Source: Purshia tridentata
Taxonomy: Eukaryota; Streptophyta; Magnoliopsida; Rosales; Rosaceae
DNA length: 21,757 nt
Reading direction: 5' to 3'
Assembly: GCA_003254885.1 (NCBI GenBank)
Contig: QANT01000334.1
Span: forward strand, 1-21,757
The notes beneath the pieces were generated by a model that was not told the origin of the DNA, made no database searches, and saw only the letters and a program-made list of their open reading frames with translations. The position numbers and the translations under genes are program-made. How positions within the stretch are numbered: the stretch's first letter is position 1; each line of letters starts with the position of its first letter. Shown here piece after piece: positions 1 through 12,389 of the stretch.

Positions 1-120
1 CCTTTCGACGGTTTTGCTAGACTTCGGTGGCAGCCCACCCTCCTCTCTTTCTTTCTCTCTTTGCTAGGCGCGAACAGCGCCAGACCTTTGAAGAGTCTGC
101 AAAGTCATTGAACCGCCAAC
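1..120. other. GC-richer left edge, unidentified
   Basis: The first ~120 bases are visibly less AT-rich than what follows. They contain a pyrimidine-rich run (about 38-62) and a short perfect hairpin, GGCGC (67-71) with GCGCC (77-81). A forward frame is open from base 1 to a stop near 109, but its translation is low complexity and I do not recognise it. It could be the edge of a gene or transposon lying mostly outside the window. No function is assigned. Confidence 0.3.
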
Positions 121-164
121 CTCTAACGAGATATTGGATTAAACCGTTGACCTCCGATCTGGAA

Positions 165-519
165 TCAAGTTATAAACTTATTCCTTGAATACACAAGTTG
201 GAGTCATTTTCCTCTAATTTTCCTCTTTTTCTATGCATTAAAGAGTTTTATCCATTTTGGCCTCATTTGATGCATAGGATTAGATTAGATATGATAAATG
301 ATTAAATTCATATGTATTCAAGGAAAAATATGGAGAGTATCTTTTAACTCGAAGGAAGAAGATGATTATTTACAAAGGTATCTTTTGGGGGCATTGGAAA
401 TGATAAGTTTTTCATATAATTAATCCATCTTCTTCCTTCAAGTTATAAACTTATTTCTTGAATACATATGAATTTAGCCATTATTTTATCCATTCTAATC
501 ATATGCCTCAAATGAGGCC
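165..519. repeat. Degenerate foldback (inverted repeat) with an extra partial arm
   Basis: The left arm begins with GGCCTCATTTGA near 259 and includes a GAAGGAAGAAGATG block near 352-366. Both recur in reverse complement in the right arm, which runs from about 424 (CATCTTCTTCCTTC) to 519 (TCAAATGAGGCC). The arms are about 100 bp and imperfect, with a spacer of about 50 bp. A third, partial copy in direct orientation to the right arm starts at 165 and matches the bases from 438 for about 30 bp before diverging. This is a MITE-like relic. No clean target-site duplication was seen, so the superfamily is unknown. Confidence 0.6.
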
Positions 520-590
520 AATTTTTAAAATTTAATTCTCAAGTAATGCTCAAATTCCCTCAAAATATGTCGACTAATATTCTAGAGAGA

Positions 591-1220
591 TTAAGCACTG
601 AACAATTTTTGGGTCACCCTTTTGGGGGACCTCAAGGTTACTTCAACCCTCTAAATTACAATTTTGACAATGCCAATGAATAATCGAAACCGTTCACATT
701 TTAGATCACCTATTATAGATCAACTATGCAAAAAATCATCTCAATTGAAAATCGTTTGGTTATATAATTGTTGTTAATTAAATAGAAAAATTAAATGGTT
801 TCGAATTAAAGAGTGATTTTTTGACCAAATCGTTGATTTTTTCTATTTAATTGACAACAATTATATAACCAAATGATTTCCGATTGGATTGATTTTTTAC
901 ATAAATGATCTATAATAGGTGATCTAAAATGTGAATGGTTCCGATTATGCGCCAACATTACCGAAATTATAATTTTAAGGGGTGGAGTGACCTTGAGGTA
1001 CCCCCAAGGGGTGATCCAAAAATTGTTCTTAAATTGACAACAATTCTATAACCAAATGATTTCCGATTGGGTTGATTTTTTGCATAAATGATCTATAATA
1101 GGTGATCTAAAATGTGAATGGTTTCGATTATGCGCCAACATTACCGAAATTATAATTTTAAGGGGTGGAGTGACCTTGAAGTACCCCCAAGGGGTGATCC
1201 AAAAATTGTTCTTAAGCACT
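591..1220. mobile_element. Mutator-like foldback MITE with 9-bp target-site duplication
   Basis: TTAAGCACT at 591-599 is repeated exactly at 1212-1220, giving a perfect 9-bp target-site duplication. Between them the element (600-1211) begins GAACAATTTTTGGGTCACCC and ends with its near-perfect inverted repeat, GGGTGATCCAAAAATTGTTC. The inverted arms are long, about 185-190 bp: left about 600-792, right about 839-1028. Between the arms is a short AT-rich loop. A 9-bp duplication plus long terminal inverted repeats is the established signature of Mutator-like (MULE) elements. There is no transposase ORF, so it is non-autonomous. Arm identity remains high, suggesting a fairly recent insertion. 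The right arm is present twice (see the next entry). Confidence 0.85.
846..1216. repeat. 183-bp tandem duplication of the MITE right arm
   Basis: The segment starting TTGACAACAA at 851 recurs at 1034 with a constant offset of 183 bp through the terminal inverted repeat, which ends at 1028 in copy 1 and 1211 in copy 2. Only a few substitutions separate the copies. Each copy end is followed by TTAA, the first four bases of the target-site duplication, and TTAA also precedes copy 1 (847-850). The duplication therefore appears to have arisen after insertion, through TTAA microhomology. Confidence 0.85.
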
Positions 1221-1950
1221 ACTCTAAATTGACTAGAGCAATACTCGAAAGTTATATTTCTAAAGTTCTAAAGAAAAGAGCTACATATCTTTATTGACAC
1301 AACATTTGGCTAATTTTTTGAACTTCCCCATTTTGTCAATGTCTCCTCTCATACTTCTTTTCACAGTCTTTTGGCCCAGATTTCTTCTATCTCGCCACCT
1401 CTCCTTTTTTTACTATTTTATGTACCATTTTTTAGATTGCCAAGTAAAAATGATCGAGAATTGTGTGTGTATGTGCCAACATACTCTCTCACAATTTTAG
1501 TATCAAAATAAATGTAATTTTTATTCTTTAATTAAACCCTTTTTTTTTCTTATTACATAATGTGCAAAATAAAAGTAAAGTATGAAAACTATTGACTGAA
1601 AGTGGGGCATATCAGCATATGTAATAATCATATTATCCATTAATGTTTAATTTTACAACTACAATTGTTTCAAGTACACACAAAAAAAAAAATTTGATAA
1701 AATTTTGAGAAAAAAAAAATGCAGATTTTGTTTTTGGCCTGTATGAAAGAAACAAATAAAAATTACAAATCCCAATTACCAATGAGAAGGCCGTGTGTAC
1801 CTCATATTTTGGTCAAGCTATATTGACTGGCCAACAAGAAGCCGGCCCGAACCCATGTCAAACAAATCAAGCCAACCCGGCCCAATGGACCCTAAGATTT
1901 GTCTTTTCTTTTTTATGAGAATGAACAGCAACTCTAGTACTTGTAAGAGA

Positions 1951-2019
1951 TTATAATTTATTTTAATTATTATTTAAGTATACTTTAATTATAATTTATT
2001 TTAATTATTATTTCAAGTA
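1951..2019. repeat. 38-bp AT-rich tandem duplication
   Basis: TTATAATTTATTTTAATTAT begins at 1951 and again at 1989. The match continues for about 30 bases with a single inserted C in the second copy. Small slippage-type duplication. Confidence 0.8.
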
Positions 2020-2164
2020 CGTATTTGAAAGACGAAAGGATTAATAATACATGCTCTTAACTCTTAAGACAAAATGAGATAGCCAAAGAAAGTTGGATAG
2101 TATAGTGTGAACGATGTTTGATTTTGATTGTTTTATTTTTTTAGTTAATTAATTAACCATCGAC

Positions 2165-2232
2165 GTTTATGAATTTTGAACTAAAGACATAATATAATAA
2201 AGGAGACTAGTGCTATCCACTAGACCAAATAA
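2165..2232 (-). mobile_element. Possible tRNA-derived SINE head (relic)
   Basis: Read on the minus strand, this segment has a box-A-like word (TGGTCTAGTGGATAGCACT, from 2227 down to 2209). About 30 bases further along is a box-B-like word, AGTTCAAAATTC (2182-2171). That order and spacing match the RNA polymerase III promoter at the head of plant tRNA-derived SINEs. The box B is degenerate, and no body, poly-A tail or target-site duplication was identified, so this is tentative. It is not a functional tRNA because no cloverleaf can be drawn. Confidence 0.35.
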
Positions 2233-2935
2233 TTACTGAATTTAATTTTAATGATTAAATAAATAAGAATATAATATTATGTTACATGAGGAATACTATA
2301 TATGTTACACTTTTTATTTATCAGGAACAGTTGTAACACAGAAGAATGATCAGTTACAAAAAGTTCAGCAAATAGGCAATACATATTAATCAATTTATCC
2401 AAACCCTCCCAAAGTCCTAATTAACCAAACACAATTACCATGATATCACATAAGATGAAATAGGCTAATCTGTAATAACTTCATTGTACTCGTTTTTTAA
2501 CCATTGGTTAGATTTGGTTTGGTTTTTAGGGAATATTTTATAATGCTTTTTATCTTAATAATATATGTTAATCTTAGCTAGCTACTTTAATAATGTTGCC
2601 CTAATATATATCTATACTTTATAAATGTTGGCCTAGTCTCTTGAAGTTTTCTGTTTCTTAATTAGTATACAAATATTACCAATTGTGGATAAAATTAAAT
2701 CTTGAATCATTCTTTTTGCAATGCTAAGAGCTATTCAACATGAATATATTAGGTACCAATTAATTGTATACTTATTATATTCTTTTTTAATTTGCCGGCC
2801 TCTCACTTACTTTATCTTACCTAGTTTTTTATAGACATTTTGGAAGGATTACAATTAGGAAGCAGAAATCTGAATCCGTAAAAGCAATTATTTATAGGAA
2901 AAGGTACATGCAAGCAGCACTTGATTGTCCACAAA

Positions 2936-2953
2936 TCTCTCTCTCTCTCTCTC
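2936..2953. repeat. CT microsatellite
   Basis: Uninterrupted CT dinucleotide run, followed directly by CATGCATG. Confidence 0.9.
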
Positions 2954-3236
2954 ATGCATGCTTGAATGTATAAGATGGATAAGGTTTGGTTCATATATGA
3001 GACCGGAAGTAGTGCCCACGCAGTAAGATGGACATGTCCATATACTGAATTTGATTAGACATAGACGTACTCCATATATATACAAAATACCAAAGCAATA
3101 AGTCTGTTCAAATATGTAAAATATTACTCAAATACCCACATTTCCTTTGTTCATTTCACTATACAATATATATGGCAGGCTGCTTTTGGCATTGTCCAAA
3201 CAATTATAAGCTTGCTGGCTAAGTCCAAAAAAGCTG

Positions 3237-3321
3237 CATGATCATTATGAATTTATGATCATGTGATGGAATTACGTGTATTTCCTTATCATATGATCAT
3301 TATATTAAGATCATATGATAA
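3237..3321. repeat. Two adjacent perfect hairpins
   Basis: CATGATCAT (3237-3245) pairs perfectly with ATGATCATG (3255-3263) around a 9-nt loop. TTATCATATGATC (3286-3298) pairs perfectly with GATCATATGATAA (3309-3321) around a 10-nt loop. They may be a very small MITE or a transcribed double hairpin. No flanking target-site duplication is obvious. Confidence 0.7.
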
Positions 3322-4400
3322 TGAAAGGTTATAATAAGCCTTTTGTATTCTAAAATCTTCTAAATAAGATATAGGTATTGATTACCCAGCCATTGAATTT
3401 CATTTTTGGCCTTTTTTTTTCTTCCAAAAATAGTGCATGTGTTGTTTCACTAATATATTGATCAATTGGAAGAAACAATAAATTAGGAAGAATTAATGAA
3501 TATCTCGAGCTTAATTAATAGATTTTGTTTCCCAGCTATATGGTTCATGGAGATATCATAATCATGCAATTACATACCTTCTCTCCCAATTAATCTAAAG
3601 ACAATGGAAATAGCCTTAGAACCCCATCATCCAAAAAGAGCACAATAATTAGGGGCTGGGGGAAGTCGGAAATGAAAGCTTTTCTTTTAATTGAAAGCAG
3701 TGGAACAGATCCCTGAAAAGGGTGAAACATATTGATGTACTCTTTAGTTGTCTTGTATTTCTTTTTTGATAGCATACTTCAACATAACACAGCCTTCAAA
3801 GAGATGTTCCCTATAGAGTATAGAGTTGCTTTCATTTTGCTGTATGTGTTGTTCCCATTGAATGCCATATGGCTTTGTACGTACCCAAATCTGCAAAAAA
3901 AAAAAAAAAGGCAGTCTAGGCACAGTCGATGAGTCAGTGCAAATTGCATGTGCCACTTAATGTCCCATCCACCCTTTACTCCATAAAACATGAAAGTGAA
4001 CATGGTATTGAATTGGTAGGGTACAAGACATGAAGCAGCTAGACAACAAATAGATGGAAAACCCTAATAAGGGCATCACGGGAATTAACTAGAAAAAGTG
4101 TGTTTAGGTTTTTGTATATATTGTCCAGAGACAAAGTTTAAATTTTGAGTATTAATGTGGGAGGGAATTGAATTGAAGGGGGCGACATGACGCTTAGGTT
4201 TGCCATGAATTTTTTAGGAATTAAAACCATGATTTGGACATGTCAGAGAGAAGGCTTAGTTTATCTTCTGCCCCCCATGTGATCGATTGTTCACGACAAC
4301 TACTACTTCATATGAAGTGTAAAGTGACCCAACTTGAACCCCCTTTTGCTTGCCTCTCCCTATAGTTTTATTTCTATATTCAAAACCTCCAAGTCTTCAT

Positions 4401-4419
4401 CTCTCTCTCTCTCTCTCTC
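4401..4419. repeat. CT microsatellite
   Basis: Uninterrupted CT run inside a longer pyrimidine-rich stretch that resembles a plant 5' leader. No gene follows that I can recognise. Confidence 0.9.
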
Positions 4420-4735
4420 ATGCAGCAGGGACACACATTTTGTTTTTGGGCTAGAAAGTAAGGTGATATGTTCTTTTCTCTCCTCTCAAGACACCCCACA
4501 TCTCAAGCAAACACAAATACAAGAATTGCAAGCCTACCCTAGACCACAATAAACCTTAAAGAAGCAAATGGGTCAGGCTAAAATATCTTTTAATGCGCTA
4601 ATGAAAACTTACTGGTCTCGTGATCTATATTGATTTATAAGCAAATCTACTGATCCTAGCTATAAGTCCTATCCACAACCCACTTCCCAAAAAGCTTAGG
4701 GAGCCCTTTATCAAAAAATGAGTAACCTCCATTAC

Positions 4736-4748
4736 CTATATATAAAAG
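4736..4748 (+). promoter_or_regulatory. TATA-box-like sequence without a recognised gene
   Basis: CTATATATAAAAG is close to an ideal plant TATA box. About 30 bases downstream is the perfect palindrome TGATCAATTGATCA (4779-4792). No coding region or known RNA follows. In AT-rich DNA such matches occur by chance, so this is only a candidate start for a non-coding transcript. Confidence 0.2.
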
Positions 4749-5664
4749 CTTCCTACTTTCTTTGTTGAGGGCAGGCCCTGATCAATTGATCATACACGCA
4801 TGAAAATTAATCTATATGCTTTATTGTTGGCCAAAAGAAAATCCATCAATATATTGGACCACATAAAATTTATATAGAAGAAGTTTGCTCAAAACTTCTT
4901 ATTTATGATTTAAGTAAAATTCAGAAATTGATAGTGTTTGGGGAAAAAGAAATAAGATTTAATTTGATAAAAAATAAACCTACGTGTAAATCTAATATGT
5001 GTTCTAATAACTCAAAATATCTATATGATCTGTTAAGTATCAAACATTTTGAGTTTGACCTTGATTTTTCGGTGGGCAGCAATGTGTGATCACTTTTCAA
5101 TAGTTTAGGCACTTGTAGCAAAATTTTGTAGTTTCTTGTATTGTTCTTTGAAGGTTAGTGAGGACTATAATTAATTAGTTTTTTTTAATTTATTGGTTAT
5201 TCTTGACAGTTTGTCACTTTCTGAGCATAATTGAGAAGATTGAAGGAGATTAATAATTAAGATGTAGATGATGTTTGGAAGTATTTGTAGGGCGGCACGA
5301 TTAGGACCATAGTTTTTTGGTTCCACCACACATCCCGTGATAGAAAACATACATAATAATTGTATTAAATGTTTACAGAGAAACAAAAGTGGATTTGTGC
5401 ATGAATCATCATACCTTTGAGGCTATGACATATTTATCAATATGTCCATCTATGATTTGTACGTGCTTATTATTATTATTGTTATTATTCACTAAACCCT
5501 TCAAAGTCAATCACATAAAACCTCATTCTCTTGATAGGAAAGAAAACTAAGGGTAGTTATGGAGCACTAGTCATTATGGGAAGGGATAGAAAAATTCAAA
5601 TAGATATACAATTATTGTGAATGAAGACCTACCCTATTAAGTGGGATTAAGAAGAAAAGAAGAC

Positions 5665-5808
5665 AGGTTATTCGTATTTAATACTAACGCGAATATATTT
5701 TAAATTTATTCTAGCACGTCATGTTATATTATATATAGGTTATTCGTATTTAATACTAACGCGAATATATTTGAAATTTATTCTAGCACGTCATGTTATA
5801 TTATATAT
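5665..5808. repeat. 72-bp tandem duplication
   Basis: The unit starting AGGTTATTCGTATTTAATAC at 5665 is repeated from 5737. The only difference I find between copies is T at 5701 versus G at 5773. The near-identity implies a recent duplication. Confidence 0.92.
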
Positions 5809-6064
5809 ATGGATTCATGCATCTTAGCTCGAGTTGCATATATCATATTATCTTAAAACTTGTCGCTCTAGTTAAATTTAATTATCAGTAACTCATTTGA
5901 GGTTGAATGCCCAAATGGCCCAAATCATAAGGGACTATATATGTACAAATAACCAATTAAGGGTTAGAAAACTAGCTCATATATTTTACATGGGAAGATC
6001 ATGATGGCCTCACTGTGAAGTGGGTTTCTTTTGGGTAGCTTTTGAGAATTGAAAATAGTTTCAG

Positions 6065-6137
6065 GGTTGAGAACTCAACCTGAGATCTCAACTTTGTGAT
6101 ATAATATTCAAGTGAGGACATCATGAATTCATGATGT
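6065..6137. repeat. Cluster of short palindromes
   Basis: Within 73 bp lie GGTTGAG-AA-CTCAACC (6065-6080), TGAGATCTCA (6081-6090) and a 20-base perfect palindrome centred on GAATTC (6118-6137, arm ACATCATGAA). No gene is adjacent. The cluster may be a degenerate foldback or chance. Confidence 0.65.
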
Positions 6138-6797
6138 TCTTCCATCCAAAATGAGTGATAGAGTTTTCTAAATTTTAGGAAAACCAGTCATTTTTGCATA
6201 CCACCTCTGATTTATGATTTTAGGTAATGGGGTCATAATACCTCCATTATTTAATTTGTTGGCCTTCAGTACACTTCTACTCTTTTTATCTTTATAGGAT
6301 ATCATTATTGTACTGGTTTGGTTTTACCCTTTTCCTTTTTTGGGTCTTTCCTTCTAACACTTCTGGACCAGGCCTGGCCCTAGAGTTGTCCCCATGGATA
6401 TGATTATGGATTTCAGGCCCACTTGTACCTAACTAGAAATGACAATCCAAAATGGTAGTTTCATTTCCACTATCCATTTTTCCTACCAAGCTTAGACCTC
6501 TTTTCTATTAAAATAAGGACGAGAATTAGATAACTATTGTGCTCTAAACACTTAACCTATTAGGTAACGGACCAATAATAAATATCAAGCTAACACGATA
6601 ACACCCTCTCTCTCATGCAGCACCAACCTACAAACGAAGAGCTAACATATAATGACAAATACAATCAGGAAATTAGAAAATTCGAACTTAAAACCTCTTA
6701 CAAACAAAACGATTCTTAAGAAAACCCTCTTAGTAGGAGAGAGATTGTCTTGGACTTTGTTTTCGGCCCACACCAACCTTGATGGCCGATCCATTAA

Positions 6798-6814
6798 GCC
6801 CATCTAAGATGGGC
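6798..6814. repeat. GGGCC-containing hairpin
   Basis: GCCCATCT (6798-6805) and AGATGGGC (6807-6814) form a perfect 8-bp inverted repeat around one base. The right arm creates a TGGGCC site-II-type word, and similar words recur nearby (about 6760-6840). In plants TGGGCC/T words are bound by TCP factors in promoters, but no gene starts here. Confidence 0.5.
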
Positions 6815-7606
6815 CATGCATTGGCCTGCGGCCCAACCTGATAGTGGATTGAGGAGGCGATTCATTCATGAGACCTCTTTATATGTCAACCTTCTCATGG
6901 CAATTGTGCCATCAGCAACAATACTCAATTAATATAATTTATGAGTGGCGGATTTTACAAAACAACACATTGTATTTGACTTATATTTAACAAAAAATAA
7001 ACGAAATTCAATGCTATACTTGAATGCTTTGAATCATGCATGCATGTGTGATTTTATTTTTTAGATTACGGTATCTGTAATCTATAGTAATAATATTTAG
7101 ATTTACTCCCTTTATTATTTTACAAGTATATTACTCTCTTTATCAATTGTCACATAGGAAATATCAAATATGCCCTATATTTTAAAAAACAATCTTATTC
7201 TTTTTAGTTCGTCCTCTTTTGTGTAATAGAGCAGCTAGTGAAAGAAACTCTGTGATGGTTGTCTTTTATCCACTTTGAGGATAGTGTTTATTGTGACCAT
7301 GAACTTTGTTATGGGTTTCCTCATTTTTGATAAAAAATAAAGTGAAGGATAATATCAAATTACGCATTCCACATTCTTCTCGTGATTTCCTTCTTTCAAC
7401 TAATTCATTCTCTCGTCCAACATTCTCACTTTTTCTATTCCTTTCTACTATAAATCACATCATATTGCACACACATCATGTGCATAATTATTTCTTTTCT
7501 TTTGGTTTAATTAGAAAATTTGTGTCTTTGTTTTCCCTAATCTATATTAATAGGTAGATTAAAGTTAGTCTAATTAGCCGAAAATAAAAGTCATTAGTTT
7601 AGTTTT

Positions 7607-7607
7607 N
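7607..7607. other. Ambiguous base (N)
   Basis: This is the only unresolved base in the window. It lies between two copies of AAAGTCATTA/TTTAGTTTT (about 7587-7606 and 7608-7627), so a short tandem repeat next to a poly-T run probably blocked a confident call. Confidence 0.98.
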
Positions 7608-8984
7608 AAAGTCATTATTTTAGTTTTTTTTTTCTTTTTTTTGAAGTTTTGTTATAAGATTAGATTAGGGTTTACGAAAAAGGAAGATGGGGTGGAGAAA
7701 TAAGAAAGAGTGGGGCAATATTAGCACTCTTCCTTATTTTGGTCTTATCCTCTTCTTTATAATTTAAGTTTTGTGAGGTTTTGTTGAATTTATATGTATG
7801 ATGAATTGATGATTCGATGAATGATAACGAGGCGTTGGACCACATGCATCCTCTCCTACTCCTAGCCCCTCCTTATAAACCGAGTGGTTTTACATAAATA
7901 TCCTTAAATGTTAACACATATATCATTAGGCATTTGAGGACTTAAATGTCAAAAACCAAATGATTGGCGAAACCCAAACAAATTAGAGAATGGAGAGATG
8001 CGTAAGCAATGAGAAGTGCGGCAAGGAGGAAGCAGCTGCCCTCTTTATTTAATTCAACGGCAGTGATCGGTCCTCAAGTTAGGTCATGTTAACCAAACTC
8101 ATCCTTACAAAATTAATTATTGAATTGACCTTTAAAATTAATTTGTAGTTTTGTATCCAAACTTTTTTTTTTTAAAAATGCTTCCCATTGGAACATTATA
8201 ATTTATAACGCAATCGGACCCAACCATAAACATTCAGTTTTCATGTAATCTCATATTTCATGACATTGCTTTTGCATCCAAATCACCCTTTTTTGAGCTA
8301 TGTGTAACATCAACAAGTGGATATTATCCCCCACCTCCTTGTATTGCCAACAGAGAAGCTTTGATAAGTTGAGTGATATGATTATGACTCTATGATCATT
8401 CATAATTTTTTTTTTGGTATATGGGAGGGGATCAAATTTTAAACTTGTTATAATTCTAATTCATTACTCTATCTTTGAACTAACTCAAAAAATAACCGAA
8501 TAACACATTCAAGTATTAAATTTAATATGATTGTAAAACCAATAAAAGATTAAAGTAAATCAATTTCTAATCAATTTCTTAAATGTGTTGTCCATCACTT
8601 ATCTCTCATTATTAACATGTTTTTTAAATGAATATTCTTTGAATTGCAATATGAACAAGAATAGAGAAATGGGAAGTAAATAAAATGAAAAGAAGAGAGA
8701 GAGAGCGAGACCCGAGCTTTCTTGGCATATAAAACTTTAAACCCCATATAATATTCTTAAAATTTTATATGTGTAATAAATTGAGTGGATTGATTATACT
8801 ACTACGTGACATTACAGTCGCACATTTTCATATTTTAAATTTATAATATTATTAAATGTGCACGTCTTGGTAAATTGAAGTTGGCTTAGAATAAAAACTT
8901 GTTTCCTACATATCCAGATTCAAACCCTCTCCCTATAATTAACTCAAAAAGAATATATATATATGCGCATCTTCTTTGGGCATA

Positions 8985-9031
8985 TAATATAGAGCCACTC
9001 TTTTTTTTGGGGAAATTAATATAGAGCCACT
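8985..9031. repeat. 15-bp direct repeat upstream of ATG8
   Basis: TAATATAGAGCCACT occurs at 8985-8999 and exactly again at 9017-9031, separated by a T-rich 17-bp spacer. It may be slippage, or a duplicated target site around lost DNA. Confidence 0.7.
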
Positions 9032-9110
9032 AAACTCATACCAAGCAAGTTGAGTTTTGGCATGAGTGGGAGCCACCTTCCTTGCCATTCTGACATGGCA
9101 AAATGTTATT

Positions 9111-9132
9111 GGTCAACCAACAATAGTTGACC
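9111..9132. promoter_or_regulatory. Inverted pair of W-boxes upstream of ATG8
   Basis: GGTCAAC (9111-9117) and GTTGACC (9126-9132) form a perfect 7-bp inverted repeat with an 8-bp spacer. Each half contains TTGACC, the W-box core bound by WRKY factors. The pair lies about 700 bp upstream of the ATG8 start codon. WRKY control of autophagy genes is established in plants, but action at this site is inferred. Confidence 0.5.
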
Positions 9133-9611
9133 CAACCTCACCGGAGAGAGGACCCAAACCATTATTAAATAGTGAGCTTTTATCCATAAAAACCATCTTT
9201 GATCATCTCTTTATCCTTTTTTTTGGTCCGATAATCATCTGTTATATATGCAAGCCAAGAACTAAGCAGATTGTCAGTCTTCCCCAATTTTCCTGTAAGC
9301 TTACTTCAACTTTTCTTTTCGGCTTTTTTTCTTATTTCATATTCAGTTTGTTTGGTTCTCAAAAAGATAACGAAAGGAAAAGGACTGACGACTTCGAATT
9401 GTTTTTTGTTTATTTGTTCTGGTTATCAAACGTTGGGTTACTATTTCTCTGCTAGTGCTTGTCCCAATTGTTGAGTATAGCCTTTTCCTTTTTCTAGAGT
9501 AATACAGAATTTTTTAGCACCTAAACAAGGAACTTGGTAATTAATCGATTCTTTGCCTTTTGAATTGCCTGGATTTCTCCGAAATCAATTGTTCTCTTTT
9601 CTGGGTTTTGG

Positions 9612-9810
9612 GTATGAATCAAATTCTTAGTTTTGTTATCATGTGTACGTTTATGTTTATATTTTCTTTAATTTTATCGCTTTGATCATTGTTCCCACGT
9701 ATCATGAGTCTTTTCTTTCTTAGTAAAATGCTCAACTGCGTATTAGATTTCATTGTTTGGTTAACAAATTGGTTATGGATTGCCATTAAAATTTGATCCT
9801 TGTTATGCAG
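9612..9810 (+). other. Probable 5'UTR intron of ATG8
   Basis: A good acceptor (TTGTTATGCAG, ending at 9810) lies 14 bases before the ATG8 start codon, so the start codon is probably near the beginning of the second exon. The best donor candidate is G|GTATGA at 9612, giving an intron of about 199 nt. A second candidate, TTG|GTAATT at 9537, is also plausible. The upstream leader is pyrimidine-rich. The transcription start cannot be read from the sequence. Confidence 0.45.
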
Positions 9811-9824
9811 TCGATTTAACAAAA

Positions 9825-11861
<2,037 letters not shown>

Positions 11862-12080
11862 AAGATCAGATGTTGCCTTATTTTACTTTATATTTTTTAA
11901 TCATTAAATTTACCCATCTCCATTGTTGTTGCAATGTTGCAATGTTGCATTGTCTTCAACAATTCCAGCACTCTGCTTTAATATATAAGTCTCCTCTGTG
12001 CTTATCTGTACAGAAATAGTTTGTAAATAGATTTTCAGCAACCTATAAAGATGCCAGTCTAATGAATAATTCCTTTATCA
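11862..12080 (+). other. Probable ATG8 3'UTR
   Basis: AT-rich sequence after the ATG8 stop. It has a small ATTGTTGCAATG/TTGCAATGTTGC duplication near 11920-11950 and AATAAT-type polyadenylation words near 12064. The true 3' end cannot be fixed from sequence. Confidence 0.4.
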
Positions 12081-12389
12081 TTGATGTGTGAAAGTTCATT
12101 TTCCTTCCAAGCCTGTGTTTTCTTTGCAATATAACTGAGTTACAGCACTGTCATGCTCATGCTTGAAGAATATGTTGCAAGCATATGGAGGTCATTGCTG
12201 AAGTGCTAGCCCACCAATCTTTCAATAAGGCCACAAGGCCGATAACCTATATTTTAAGCCCAGGCATGAAGCCCACACTCACATAGTTGAGCCCACTCAT
12301 TGCCATCACTACAGATGGGAATGCATGTGACCAGAATTGCGACATAGTAAAAGATTTAGAAATTAGTCCAATGGTATTTTGCAATGGCC

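Larger units (their letters stand above)
1221..5664. other. Intergenic DNA, no gene recognised
   Basis: Both strands hold only short open frames of about 60-75 residues, with low-complexity compositions derived from poly-T, CT and AT tracts and no recognisable domain. Some short stretches are richer in GGCCCA/CCCGGCC-type words (about 1790-1890). The distinguishable items, listed separately, are a 38-bp tandem repeat, a possible SINE relic, two CT microsatellites, two adjacent hairpins and a TATA-like sequence. Confidence 0.6.
5809..8984. other. Intergenic DNA, no gene recognised
   Basis: No open frame with a recognisable product was found on either strand. The longest, about 83 residues near 7306-7557, is rich in Phe/Ser/Leu from a pyrimidine-rich tract and does not look like a protein. 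The stretch around 6360-6840 is richer in GGCCC/GGGCC words. Listed separately are a palindrome cluster, a GGGCC hairpin and the N. Confidence 0.6.

Noticed and set aside
9066..9455. 129-residue forward open frame upstream of ATG8
   Set aside because: It lacks an ATG at its stated start (GTG), the translation is hydrophobic and low complexity from poly-T tracts, no domain is recognisable, and it overlaps the ATG8 promoter/leader region.
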